Shown here: positions 24,463-31,882 of the stretch, one piece after another | Layout of the letters: each line of letters opens with the position of its first letter | Numbering within the stretch: position 1 is the first letter of the stretch | From: Actinomadura rayongensis | GTDB lineage: Bacteria > Actinomycetota > Actinomycetes > Streptosporangiales > Streptosporangiaceae | Assembly (NCBI RefSeq): GCF_009831215.1 | Contig: NZ_WUTW01000003.1 | Coordinates: forward strand, 373,325 to 437,324 | Length of the DNA stretch: 64,000 nt | Direction: 5' to 3' | Made by a program: the position numbers and the translations under genes | Notes under the pieces: generated by a model | What the model saw: only the letters and a program-made list of their open reading frames with translations | Told to the model about the DNA's origin: nothing | The model's database searches: none

Positions 24463-25914
24463 TCAGTCGCGCAGCAGCTCGGTCAGTTCGCCGAGCGCGT
24501 CGTGCAGGTGGTCGACCAGCTCCGACGGGTCGGGCACGAGGTCGCGGCAGGTGATGATGCCGACGTCGATCGTCCCGTCGTAGGAGAACACCGTGATGTT
24601 GAGGCCGCCGCTCAGGTCGGTGACCAGCGAGATCGGGTAGTAGGCCAGCACCCGCGCGCCGCCGAGGAACAGCGGGAACTGCGGGCCCGGCACGTTGGAC
24701 ACGATGAGGTTCAGCGGGCGCATCCCCGTCATCGGCGCGGCGAGCAGGGCGAGCTTGGTCGCGGCCCCGGCGAACGGCGCGGGGACGAGCGCCGACAGGT
24801 CCCGGACCCAGCCGCCGGACGCGGTGAACCGCCGCTTCATCCGGTCCATGTCGGCGCGGACGGCCGTGAACCGATCGGCGGGGTCCGCGACGTGGGTGGC
24901 GAGCGGCGCGGCGAGGATCGACGTCATGTTGCCCTCGGCGGCGTCCTCCGCGCCCCGGCCGGGACGGCGCAGCGAGATCGGCACGCCCGCGACCAGCGGC
25001 CCGGCGGGCAGTTCGCCGCGCTTGTCCAGCCAGGTGCGCAGCGCGGTCGCGCACAGGGCCATGACGACGTCGTTGACGCTCCCGCCGAGCGCGCGGCCGA
25101 CGCGCTTGACGTCGTCCAGCGGCAGTTCGCCGAACGCGACGGCGCGGCGGGCGCCGATGGGACGGTTGAACGGCGTCGGCGGCGCGGCGGTCGTGTCGGC
25201 CGCCGGGTGCTCGGTCCGGCCGAGGACGCCCCGGGCCAGCCGCGCGACGCGGCCGACGCCCGGCAGCGACCCGACGCCCGGCACGTCGTCCAGGTGCGGG
25301 ACGGACCGGACGACCGACAGCGCCGACGCCAGCGGGTGCCCGGCCATCCGCAGCAGCCCGTCCCGCATCATCTCGGCGGTGCCGGGGGCGCGCTGCGGCG
25401 CGACGTCGTCGGCGGGGACGTCGCGCTCGTCCGGCGACAGGTCGAGCAGCGCGGCGAGCGCCTCGGCGGCCATGACGCCGTCGATCGCGGCGTGGTGGAC
25501 CTTCATGTAGACGGCGGCGCGCCCGCCCGCGAGCCCGTGGATCAGCACCAGCTCCCACAGTGGCCGGGAGCGGTCGAGCGGACGCTCGTGCAGCGCCGCG
25601 ACGAGCCGGGAGAGCTGGTCGTCGTCGCCGGGCCTGGGCAGGGTGACCTCGGAGATGTGCCGGGCGGGGTCGAACTCGGGATCGTCCTCCCAGTACGGCC
25701 GGTCCAGCCCGAGCGGGACCTGGACGAGCCGGCGGCGCAGCGGCCGGGGAGCGAGGTGGGCGCGGCGGGAGATCAGGTCGGCGAGCGCGTCGGCGGTCAG
25801 CCGCCCGCCGGGGCAGGTCGCCGGATCGACGACCCCGAGCCCGGCGATGTGCGCGCGGGTGGTGTCCGTCTCGGCGTTGAGGAAGACGGCGTCCACGGAG
25901 GTGAGCTGGCTCAT
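24463..25914 (-). CDS. Wax ester synthase/diacylglycerol O-acyltransferase (WS/DGAT) family protein
   Basis: A 483-residue acyltransferase. The catalytic motif HHAAIDG (HHxxxDG) is at residues 140-146, and the opening LTSVDAVFLNAET and the later LNLIVSNVPGPQFPLF are conserved in this family. Such enzymes transfer an acyl group from acyl-CoA to diacylglycerol or a fatty alcohol, making triacylglycerol or wax-ester storage lipid at the membrane face. Actinomycetes usually carry several paralogues, and some act on other acceptors, so the exact product is open. The gene is monocistronic and divergent from ung. Confidence 0.9.
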   Translation of the reverse strand: MSQLTSVDAVFLNAETDTTRAHIAGLGVVDPATCPGGRLTADALADLISRRAHLAPRPLRRRLVQVPLGLDRPYWEDDPEFDPARHISEVTLPRPGDDDQLSRLVAALHERPLDRSRPLWELVLIHGLAGGRAAVYMKVHHAAIDGVMAAEALAALLDLSPDERDVPADDVAPQRAPGTAEMMRDGLLRMAGHPLASALSVVRSVPHLDDVPGVGSLPGVGRVARLARGVLGRTEHPAADTTAAPPTPFNRPIGARRAVAFGELPLDDVKRVGRALGGSVNDVVMALCATALRTWLDKRGELPAGPLVAGVPISLRRPGRGAEDAAEGNMTSILAAPLATHVADPADRFTAVRADMDRMKRRFTASGGWVRDLSALVPAPFAGAATKLALLAAPMTGMRPLNLIVSNVPGPQFPLFLGGARVLAYYPISLVTDLSGGLNITVFSYDGTIDVGIITCRDLVPDPSELVDHLHDALGELTELLRD

Positions 25915-26149
25915 GAGCTGTCCCGTCTCATCGGCTGTGGGCCACCTCTTTAGGAGGTACGGCGTACCCGGCGGTAGGTCAATGGCGGCAGGTAGGACGT
26001 AACCGGGACTTAACTGGACGAATCACAAGGTTCACCGGAGCCCGGCCCGCGCGACCGTTTCGGCGCTGCCGCCCACAAGATCAATAACGATCGGGAACGT
26101 CCGGGCATTCCCGGCCGCGGTGTGGCGTGCGCCATTACAGTGGAGTCCC

Positions 26150-26824
26150 ATGACACGACCCCTCGCGGACATCATGGAGGCGGGCTGGGCGGAGGCCCTG
26201 GCGCCGGTGGCGGACCGGATCGCGGCGATGGGCGACTTCCTGCGCGCCGAGGTCGCCGCCGGACGCCGCTACCTCCCGGCGGGAGCGAACATCCTGCGGG
26301 CGTTCCAGCAGCCGTTCAACGAGGTCCGCGTGCTGATCGTCGGGCAGGACCCGTATCCGACGCCGGGACACGCCGTCGGGCTCAGCTTCTCTGTCGCCCC
26401 CGAGGTCCGGCCGCTGCCGGGCAGCCTCGTCAACATCTTCCGGGAGTACGGGAACGACCTCGGGCTGCCCGCGCCGTCCACCGGGGACCTGACGCCGTGG
26501 ACGCACCAGGGCGTCCTGCTGCTCAACCGCGCGCTGACCGTCCTGCCGCGCAAGCCCGCGTCGCACCGCGGCAAGGGCTGGGAGGCCGTCACCGAGCAGG
26601 CCATCCGGGCGCTCGCCGCGCGGAACCGGCCGCTGGTCGCGATCCTGTGGGGCCGGGACGCGCGGGACGCCAAGCCGCTGCTCGGGAACGTCCCGGCGAT
26701 CGAGTCCGCGCACCCGAGCCCGATGTCGGCCGACCGGGGCTTCTTCGGCTCCCGTCCGTTCAGCCGCGCCAACGCGCTGCTGGAGCGGCAGGGCGCGGCT
26801 CCGGTCGACTGGAAGCTGCCCTAG
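26150..26824 (+). CDS. ung: Uracil-DNA glycosylase, family 1
   Basis: A 224-residue DNA repair enzyme. The catalytic water-activating loop is GQDPYPTPGHAVGLSFSV in parts, with Asp67 in GQDPYP; LLLNRALTV is the uracil-recognition segment. The DNA-intercalation loop is HPSPMSADRGFFGSRPFS, read in parts. It removes uracil arising from cytosine deamination, starting base excision repair. The ATG at 26150 is preceded by GTGGAG. It is convergent, with only 8 bases between stops, with the following unknown gene. Confidence 0.95.
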   Translation: MTRPLADIMEAGWAEALAPVADRIAAMGDFLRAEVAAGRRYLPAGANILRAFQQPFNEVRVLIVGQDPYPTPGHAVGLSFSVAPEVRPLPGSLVNIFREYGNDLGLPAPSTGDLTPWTHQGVLLLNRALTVLPRKPASHRGKGWEAVTEQAIRALAARNRPLVAILWGRDARDAKPLLGNVPAIESAHPSPMSADRGFFGSRPFSRANALLERQGAAPVDWKLP

Positions 26825-26832
26825 CCCTCGTC

Positions 26833-27699
26833 CTAGCCCTCGTCCGGGACGCGGCGCAGCATCGCCGCGAACTCGCCGTCGCGGGGCCGTTCGGGGTTCT
26901 GGCCGAGCGGCGTCAGCCGGCGCTCGCCGTGGCTCCAGTAGACGCCGGGCGCGCACGGGTCGTCGGCGGCGGCGTGCATCTCCGCGACGACCTCGGCGAA
27001 CACCGGCAGGACCCTCCGGACGGCCGTCGAGGTGATCGGGTAGAGCAGCAGCGTGCTGTGGCACGGGACGCCGACCAGCGCGCCGTGCTCGTTCGGCGGC
27101 GGGAGGAACTGGTCCACCTCGCTGAGCAGCGCGGACACGTACCGGTTGCCGGGCTTGGTGACGACCCGCACGTTGCGTCCCGGCAGGAGCGGCTGGTCGC
27201 GGACCTCGACGTCGGCCAGCTCGCGGTCATGCGTGTTCGTCATGACGTACCCGAGCCGCCGCAGCCCGAGCAGCCCCGCGCGCGCCCGCGTCAGCGGCCC
27301 GCCGTAGCGCGGGTGCTCGATCATCACCATCGCGTCGAAGTGGTCGCCCGCCGGGACGACGACCAGGCCCTCGCGGTCGCGCGGGGCGAGCTTCGGGACG
27401 ATCCGCAGCCGCAGCAGCTCCCGGACGTCCCCGAACAGCTCCATCTCCCCCACCGCGAGGAACGCCCGGTCGGCGATCTCGCGGATCCACGCGTCCGTCA
27501 GCCGGGGCCAGCGCGCGGGCTCGGCGCGGGCGCAGCGCTCCAGCAGCGTCCAGGTGGTGGCGCGCGCCTCGGACCGGCCGACGGGCAGCACGACCTCGGA
27601 GGTGCCGCCGTCCAGCCACCCCGACGGGGCCACCACCGGCAGCAGGTCGCGGATGAGCGCATGCACGTCCGCAGCCACGTCCAGCGGTTCCACGCTCAT
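26833..27699 (-). CDS. Unrecognised 288-residue soluble protein
   Basis: I cannot name a family. The protein has an N-terminal helical region, then mixed segments such as LRLRIVPKLAPRDREGLVVV, YVMTNTHDREL, NVRVVTKPGNRYVSAL and GVPCHSTLLLYPI. The conserved-looking DQFLPPP and the regular secondary structure suggest a folded cytosolic protein, with no signal or membrane segment. It resembles actinobacterial and bacillar proteins of the DUF1444 sort only vaguely. ATG at 27699 follows GGGAGGCGGCG, a good ribosome binding site. It is convergent with ung and divergent from the acyltransferase gene. Confidence 0.7.
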   Translation of the reverse strand: MSVEPLDVAADVHALIRDLLPVVAPSGWLDGGTSEVVLPVGRSEARATTWTLLERCARAEPARWPRLTDAWIREIADRAFLAVGEMELFGDVRELLRLRIVPKLAPRDREGLVVVPAGDHFDAMVMIEHPRYGGPLTRARAGLLGLRRLGYVMTNTHDRELADVEVRDQPLLPGRNVRVVTKPGNRYVSALLSEVDQFLPPPNEHGALVGVPCHSTLLLYPITSTAVRRVLPVFAEVVAEMHAAADDPCAPGVYWSHGERRLTPLGQNPERPRDGEFAAMLRRVPDEG

Positions 27700-27861
27700 C
27701 GCCGCCTCCCTTCTCGTCCGTGCCGGGCCACGGGTCAACCTTCTCAAAGTTCGGGGGCCGCGCGGGACCCCTCGGAGTGACCGTATCGCCGACGGCCCCG
27801 GCGGGGCGCGGATCCCGCCCACCCTGTCGCCGACGGGCCGCCGCTCAAGTACGGTGCTTCC

Positions 27862-28650
27862 ATGTCCGAAATCGTGTACCCGCCGGTGATCAAGACCGCG
27901 CTCGCCCTGTTCAAGGCGCTGAACATCAAGTTCCGCCTGGAGGGCACCGAGCACGTCCCGGCGACCGGCGGCGCGGTGCTGGTGAGCAACCACGTCAGCT
28001 ACCTGGACTTCATCTTCGCGGGCCTCGCGGTCCACCCCGCCGGGCGCCTCACCCGGTTCATGGCGAAGAAGGAGGTCTTCGACAACCGGATCTCCGGACC
28101 GCTCATGCGGGGCATGCATCACATTCCGGTCGACCGGGACGCGGGCGCCGCGTCGTACAAGGCGGCGCTCACCGCGCTGAAGGGCGGCGAGATCGTCGGC
28201 GTGTTCGCCGAGGCGACGATCAGCCGGTCGTTCACGGTCAAGGAGATCAAGAGCGGCGCGGTGCGGATGGCCGTCGCCGCGGACGTCCCGCTGCTGCCCA
28301 TCGCGATCTGGGGGCCGCAGCGCATGTGGACGAAGGGGCGCAAGCGGCGGCTGTTCCAGCGGAACATCCCCGTCACCATCCTCATCGGCGAGCCGATGTA
28401 CCCCAAGCGCGGCGACGACTACGCGCAGGTCACCGCCGACCTCCAGGCCCGGATGAGCGAGCTGCTGGAGAAGGCGCAGCGCGAGTACCCCGAGGAGCCG
28501 GCCGGCGACGACCGCTGGTGGCAGCCCGCCTACCTCGGCGGCACCGCCCCGACGCCCGAGGAGGCCGCCGAGCTGGACCGCGCCGAGGCCGACGCGCGGG
28601 CCGCCCGCCGGGCCGAGCGCGCCGAGCGCCGCGAGGGTGATGCCGCCTGA
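27862..28650 (+). CDS. 1-acyl-sn-glycerol-3-phosphate acyltransferase (PlsC-like)
   Basis: A 262-residue lysophosphatidate-type acyltransferase. The HX4D catalytic box is NHVSYLD (His44, Asp49). The second block, normally FPEGTRS, is present as FAEATISRSF (115-124), a variant seen in many actinobacterial paralogues. Residues 80-92 (PLMRGMHHIPVDRD) give the third block. It should acylate lysophosphatidate or a related acceptor for phospholipid synthesis at the membrane. The tail after residue 215 is rich in Arg, Glu and Ala. It stands alone and is followed by the DUF5925 ATPase gene after 61 bases. Confidence 0.88.
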   Translation: MSEIVYPPVIKTALALFKALNIKFRLEGTEHVPATGGAVLVSNHVSYLDFIFAGLAVHPAGRLTRFMAKKEVFDNRISGPLMRGMHHIPVDRDAGAASYKAALTALKGGEIVGVFAEATISRSFTVKEIKSGAVRMAVAADVPLLPIAIWGPQRMWTKGRKRRLFQRNIPVTILIGEPMYPKRGDDYAQVTADLQARMSELLEKAQREYPEEPAGDDRWWQPAYLGGTAPTPEEAAELDRAEADARAARRAERAERREGDAA

Positions 28651-28711
28651 GCGGCACGGGCACGGCTAAATCGGTGGACGCCCCGGCCGCCCCGACTCGA
28701 TCATCGAACCC

Positions 28712-29863
28712 ATGACCGAACGCCCGCGGGAGTTCCTGCACCTGGTGGAGGCGCCCGAGGTCGCGACGGCCTCCGGCGCCGACCTGACGCTTCCCGTGAT
28801 CCTCAGCGTGGACGACACCTGCTCGCCCGCCGACGTGATGGGGATGCTGTCGATGCGGCCGTTCGCGTCCGGCGACCAGCCGTGGTCGCGGTCGGCGCGG
28901 ATCGAGCACGTCCGGGCCGACGCGCCGCTGCGTCCGGAGTCGGCGCGGGTGCTGCGCTCGGCGCGCGACCGCGACCGTGACACCGTCCTCGCCGAGGGCG
29001 AGGGCTGGACGCTGCTGGCGAGCCGCTGGAAGCACGGCAACGCGCACGTCGCGGTGTCGGCGGAGAGCGAGGAGCTGGCCGAGGCGATCCTGGCCGAGTC
29101 CGTCCGGGACGCCAGCGACCCGCCGCGCACCGACGAGCAGAACGTCGAGATGGGCTTCTGGCACATGGGCGCGCACGGGCCGGTGCGCACCGAGCGGGCC
29201 ATCAGCGCCGACTCGTGGACGGAGATCCGCCGCAACTACACCGCGCCCGTCGCGGCGGCGCTGGACGACGTCATGGCGCTGCGCCGCGAGGACGTCGCGG
29301 GCCGGCTGCTGCTCCTGCACGGCCCGCCCGGCACCGGCAAGACGACGGCGCTGCGGGCGCTCGCGCGGGCGTGGGGCGACTGGTGCCAGGCCGACTGCGT
29401 CCTGGACCCCGAGTCGCTGTTCGGCACGCCGAGCTACCTCATGGAGGTCGCGGTCGGCGAGGACGACGACGAGGAGCGCCGCTGGCGGCTGCTCATCCTG
29501 GAGGACTGCGACGAGCTGATCCGCGGCGAGGCCAAGCAGTCGACCGGGCAGGGCCTGTCGCGGCTGCTGAACCTCACCGACGGGATGCTCGGGCAGGGCC
29601 GGGACGTCCTGGTGGCCATCACCACCAACGAGGACCTGGCGCGGCTGCATCCGGCGGTCGTCCGTCCGGGCCGGTGCCTGGCGCAGATCGAGGTGGGGCC
29701 GCTCACCCGGGCCGAGTCGCTGGACTGGCTGGACGGGGCCGTCCCCGATCCGGACATCGCGGCGGACGGCGCGACGCTGGCCGAGCTGGCGGCGCTGCGC
29801 AAGGGCGAGCGCCGGCCGAAGCCCGAGACGCCGGCGGGGTCGGCGACGGGCTTCTACCTGTAG
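28712..29863 (+). CDS. DUF5925 domain AAA+ ATPase
   Basis: A 383-residue protein. The N-terminal 150 residues are the actinobacterial DUF5925 domain, containing FWHMGAHGPVRTERAI at its end. A compact AAA module follows with Walker A GPPGTGKT (204-211), a Walker B-like LLILEDCDEL and the sensor region VLVAITTNEDLARLHPAVVRPGR, read in parts, in which the arginine-finger-like RPGR is kept. The layout resembles bacterial BCS1/CDC48-like single AAA remodelling ATPases. The target is unknown. It has no membrane segment and no clear operon partner. Confidence 0.82.
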   Translation: MTERPREFLHLVEAPEVATASGADLTLPVILSVDDTCSPADVMGMLSMRPFASGDQPWSRSARIEHVRADAPLRPESARVLRSARDRDRDTVLAEGEGWTLLASRWKHGNAHVAVSAESEELAEAILAESVRDASDPPRTDEQNVEMGFWHMGAHGPVRTERAISADSWTEIRRNYTAPVAAALDDVMALRREDVAGRLLLLHGPPGTGKTTALRALARAWGDWCQADCVLDPESLFGTPSYLMEVAVGEDDDEERRWRLLILEDCDELIRGEAKQSTGQGLSRLLNLTDGMLGQGRDVLVAITTNEDLARLHPAVVRPGRCLAQIEVGPLTRAESLDWLDGAVPDPDIAADGATLAELAALRKGERRPKPETPAGSATGFYL

Positions 29864-29884
29864 TCACCGGGCTTCCCTCAATAG

Positions 29885-30646
29885 TCACTTCGCGGCGGCC
29901 TGCCAGAGGCGCGCGTAGGCGTGCCGGAGGCTCGGCAGGTCGTGCGCGGGGTGCGGGAACGGGACGCGCAGGTCGAACGGCTCGGGCGCGTCCTTGTCCG
30001 GGATCGCGCAGCGCAGCCAGAGGCCGAGCCGGTCCAGGCCGAGCGGGCGGACGTCGGGCGCGGGCGCGCCGAGGTCGGGCAGCAGGCGGCGCAGTTCGGC
30101 GCGGTGGCAGCCGTCCAGGTGGGTGAGGACGCCCGCCTCGATGGCCGCGAACGGGTCGGGGCTGGCCTGGGCGAACTCTTCGGGTTCGACCGTTGCGCTG
30201 CCCCAGGGGTCGTCGACCTCGATCTGGGCGACGTCCAGGGTGAGCAGGACGTGGTCGCCGCCGTCCGTCCGCGCGAGGTCGAGCAGTTCGGGACGCGGGT
30301 GGAGGCGGGCGAGGCGTCGGGCGGCGTCCTTGCGTCCGGCGGGCGGGACCTCGCTGATCCAGCCGTGCAGCCAGGCCCGTCCGCGCACCCGGTCGGGGAA
30401 CGGCACCGGCGCGACGTCGGAGATCCGCAGCGTGGCGGGCAGGTCCTCGTTGCCGACGAGCGCGGTCGCGACGGGCGACGCGGCGGGCAGGAGCAGCAGC
30501 GGGGCGCCGTCCCTGCCGGTGACGTGCGCGGGGATCGGCGCGTAGGGGACACCGGGCGTGACGAGGACGCCGCCCGCCACCCCGTAGGCGAGGGTGCGCG
30601 CGCGTTCGGCGGGGGACGGCCCGCTCACGGTCCGCTGCTGGTCCAC
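29885..30646 (-). CDS. DUF2470 domain protein (HugZ-like fold), iron-regulated
   Basis: A 253-residue protein. The C-terminal part, from about residue 165, has the DUF2470 pattern: THLDGCHRAELRRLLPDL, RPLGLDRLGLWLRC and PFPHPAHDLPSLRHAYARLW, each in short parts. This domain often accompanies or resembles FMN-binding split-barrel proteins such as HugZ that handle haem. The N-terminal half (LLLLPAASPVATAL) matches a split-barrel start. It is divergent from rpsD and its start lies directly beside overlapping DtxR-type iron boxes. Haem use or iron homeostasis is a reasonable inference. Confidence 0.75.
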   Translation of the reverse strand: MDQQRTVSGPSPAERARTLAYGVAGGVLVTPGVPYAPIPAHVTGRDGAPLLLLPAASPVATALVGNEDLPATLRISDVAPVPFPDRVRGRAWLHGWISEVPPAGRKDAARRLARLHPRPELLDLARTDGGDHVLLTLDVAQIEVDDPWGSATVEPEEFAQASPDPFAAIEAGVLTHLDGCHRAELRRLLPDLGAPAPDVRPLGLDRLGLWLRCAIPDKDAPEPFDLRVPFPHPAHDLPSLRHAYARLWQAAAK

Positions 30647-30663
30647 GGAATCCTCCCATTGAG

Positions 30664-30692
30664 TTAGGGTGACCTAAGTTAGGCTTACCTAA
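30664..30692. promoter_or_regulatory. Two overlapping DtxR/IdeR (DmdR) iron boxes in a divergent promoter
   Basis: One box, starting TTAGGGTGACCTAA at 30664, overlaps a second at 30674-30692 (CTAAGTTAGGCTTACCTAA) that agrees with 17 of 19 positions of the DtxR-family consensus. They lie 18 bases from the DUF2470 start and 17 bases from the rpsD start. Iron-dependent repression of one or both genes is expected. Confidence 0.75.
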
Positions 30693-30708
30693 CCACCGAA
30701 GGAGGACC

Positions 30709-31314
30709 ATGAACAACCCCCGGCCGAAGGTCCGGCTGTCGCGCGCGCTCGGGATCCCGCTGACGCCCAAGAGCGTGAAGTACTTCGAGGCGCGGCCGTA
30801 CCCGCCCGGCGTCCACGGCCGCGCGCGCAAGCAGGAGACGGACTACAAGGTGCGGCTGCGCGAGAAGCAGCGGCTGCGGGCGCAGTACAACATCCGCGAG
30901 ACGCAGCTCCGCAACGCCTTCGACAAGGCGGCCCGGTCCGGGGGCAAGACGGGCGAGGCGCTGCTCGTGGATCTGGAACGGCGCCTGGACGCGCTGGTCC
31001 TGCGCTCCGGGTTCGCCCGGACGATCTACCAGGCGCGGCAGTTCGTCGTCCACCGGCACGTGCTGGTGAACGGGCGGCGCGTGGACCGTCCGTCCTTCCG
31101 GCTCGCCCCCGGCGACGTCATCACGATCGCCGAACGCAGCCGGAACATGGATCCGTTCCAGATCGCCGCCGCCGGGGCGCACGCCGAGAACGTCCCGCCC
31201 TACCTGGACGTCCGCATCGACGCGCTGACGGCCCGCTTCACCCGGCTCCCCGAACGCACCGAGATCCCGGTCATCTGCGACGAGCAGCTCGTGGTGGAGC
31301 ACTACTCCCGCTGA
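30709..31314 (+). CDS. rpsD: 30S ribosomal protein S4, stand-alone gene
   Basis: A 201-residue S4. It shows KSVKYFEARPYPPGVHGR, then the S4 RNA-binding domain from about residue 90 (LERRLDALVLRSGFARTIYQ, then ARQFVVHRHVLVNGRRVD, and ends EIPVICDEQLVVEHYSR. The N-terminus lacks the four zinc cysteines of many S4 proteins. Streptomyces also has a stand-alone rpsD of this form outside the alpha operon, so this could be the main copy or a paralogue. GAAGGAGGACC precedes the ATG. Its promoter region carries iron boxes shared with the divergent DUF2470 gene, which is unusual for a ribosomal protein. Confidence 0.92.
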   Translation: MNNPRPKVRLSRALGIPLTPKSVKYFEARPYPPGVHGRARKQETDYKVRLREKQRLRAQYNIRETQLRNAFDKAARSGGKTGEALLVDLERRLDALVLRSGFARTIYQARQFVVHRHVLVNGRRVDRPSFRLAPGDVITIAERSRNMDPFQIAAAGAHAENVPPYLDVRIDALTARFTRLPERTEIPVICDEQLVVEHYSR

Positions 31315-31334
31315 CCCGCGCCGCCCGCCCGATG

Positions 31335-31371
31335 CCCCCGAGCCGCGACGGACGGGCGCGGGGCTCGGGGG
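31335..31371. terminator. Bidirectional terminator hairpin between rpsD and the RraA-like gene
   Basis: A perfect 10-bp stem, CCCCCGAGCC (31335-31344) with GGCTCGGGGG (31362-31371), has a 17-base loop. It lies between convergent genes, ending one base from the stop of the minus-strand gene. Confidence 0.6.
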
Positions 31372-31854
31372 TCAGAGGAGGCTGCGGGAGGCCACGACGA
31401 TGCCGTCCTCGTCGCTGTAGAGCCAGTCGCCGGGGCGGAATTCCACGTTGCCGAACTCCACGGGTACGTCCACCGCGCCCGCGGCGTCTTTGGCGCTCTT
31501 GCGGGGGTTGGAGCCCAGGGCCTTGATGCCCAGGTCCAGGGTGCGGAGGGTCGCCACGTCGCGTACCACGCCGTTGATCACCACACCGGACCAGGCGTTC
31601 GCCACCGCCGCCGCCGCGATCAGGTCGCCCATGAGGGCCGAGGCCGTCGAGGCGGCGCCGTCCACCACCAGGACCCGGCCCTCGCCCGGGGTGTTCAGGA
31701 GCTTTTTCACCAGGCCGTTGTCGCGGAAGCAGCGGACGGTCGCGACCGGGCCGGCGAAGGCGGTGCGGGCGCCGAACTGGCGGAACTGGGTCTCGCAGCT
31801 CCGCAGTTCGTCGCCGAAGTCGTCGATGAGGTCGGCGGTGGCGAAGGAGGTCAT
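31372..31854 (-). CDS. RraA family protein (ribonuclease E regulator-like / 4-hydroxy-4-methyl-2-oxoglutarate aldolase-like)
   Basis: A 160-residue protein. The opening TSFATADLIDDFGDEL, then LVVDGAASTASALMGDLIAAAA and the metal/substrate loop GVVINGVVRDVATLR are characteristic of RraA. The family includes inhibitors of RNase E and class II aldolases acting on 4-hydroxy-4-methyl-2-oxoglutarate or oxaloacetate; the GxRD-type motif (GVVRDV) fits the aldolase site as well. Actinobacterial members annotated as RraA may be either. It is 28 bases downstream of the kinase gene on the same strand and could be read through from it. Confidence 0.87.
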   Translation of the reverse strand: MTSFATADLIDDFGDELRSCETQFRQFGARTAFAGPVATVRCFRDNGLVKKLLNTPGEGRVLVVDGAASTASALMGDLIAAAAVANAWSGVVINGVVRDVATLRTLDLGIKALGSNPRKSAKDAAGAVDVPVEFGNVEFRPGDWLYSDEDGIVVASRSLL

Positions 31855-31882
31855 GGCAGGCAGCCTACCGATCGGTAACCGG

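Noticed and set aside
30709..31314. rpsD as a Zur-controlled, zinc-free spare S4
   Set aside because: The upstream boxes fit the iron (DtxR) consensus, not the Zur consensus, and the cysteine-free S4 form is also the standard form in Streptomyces.
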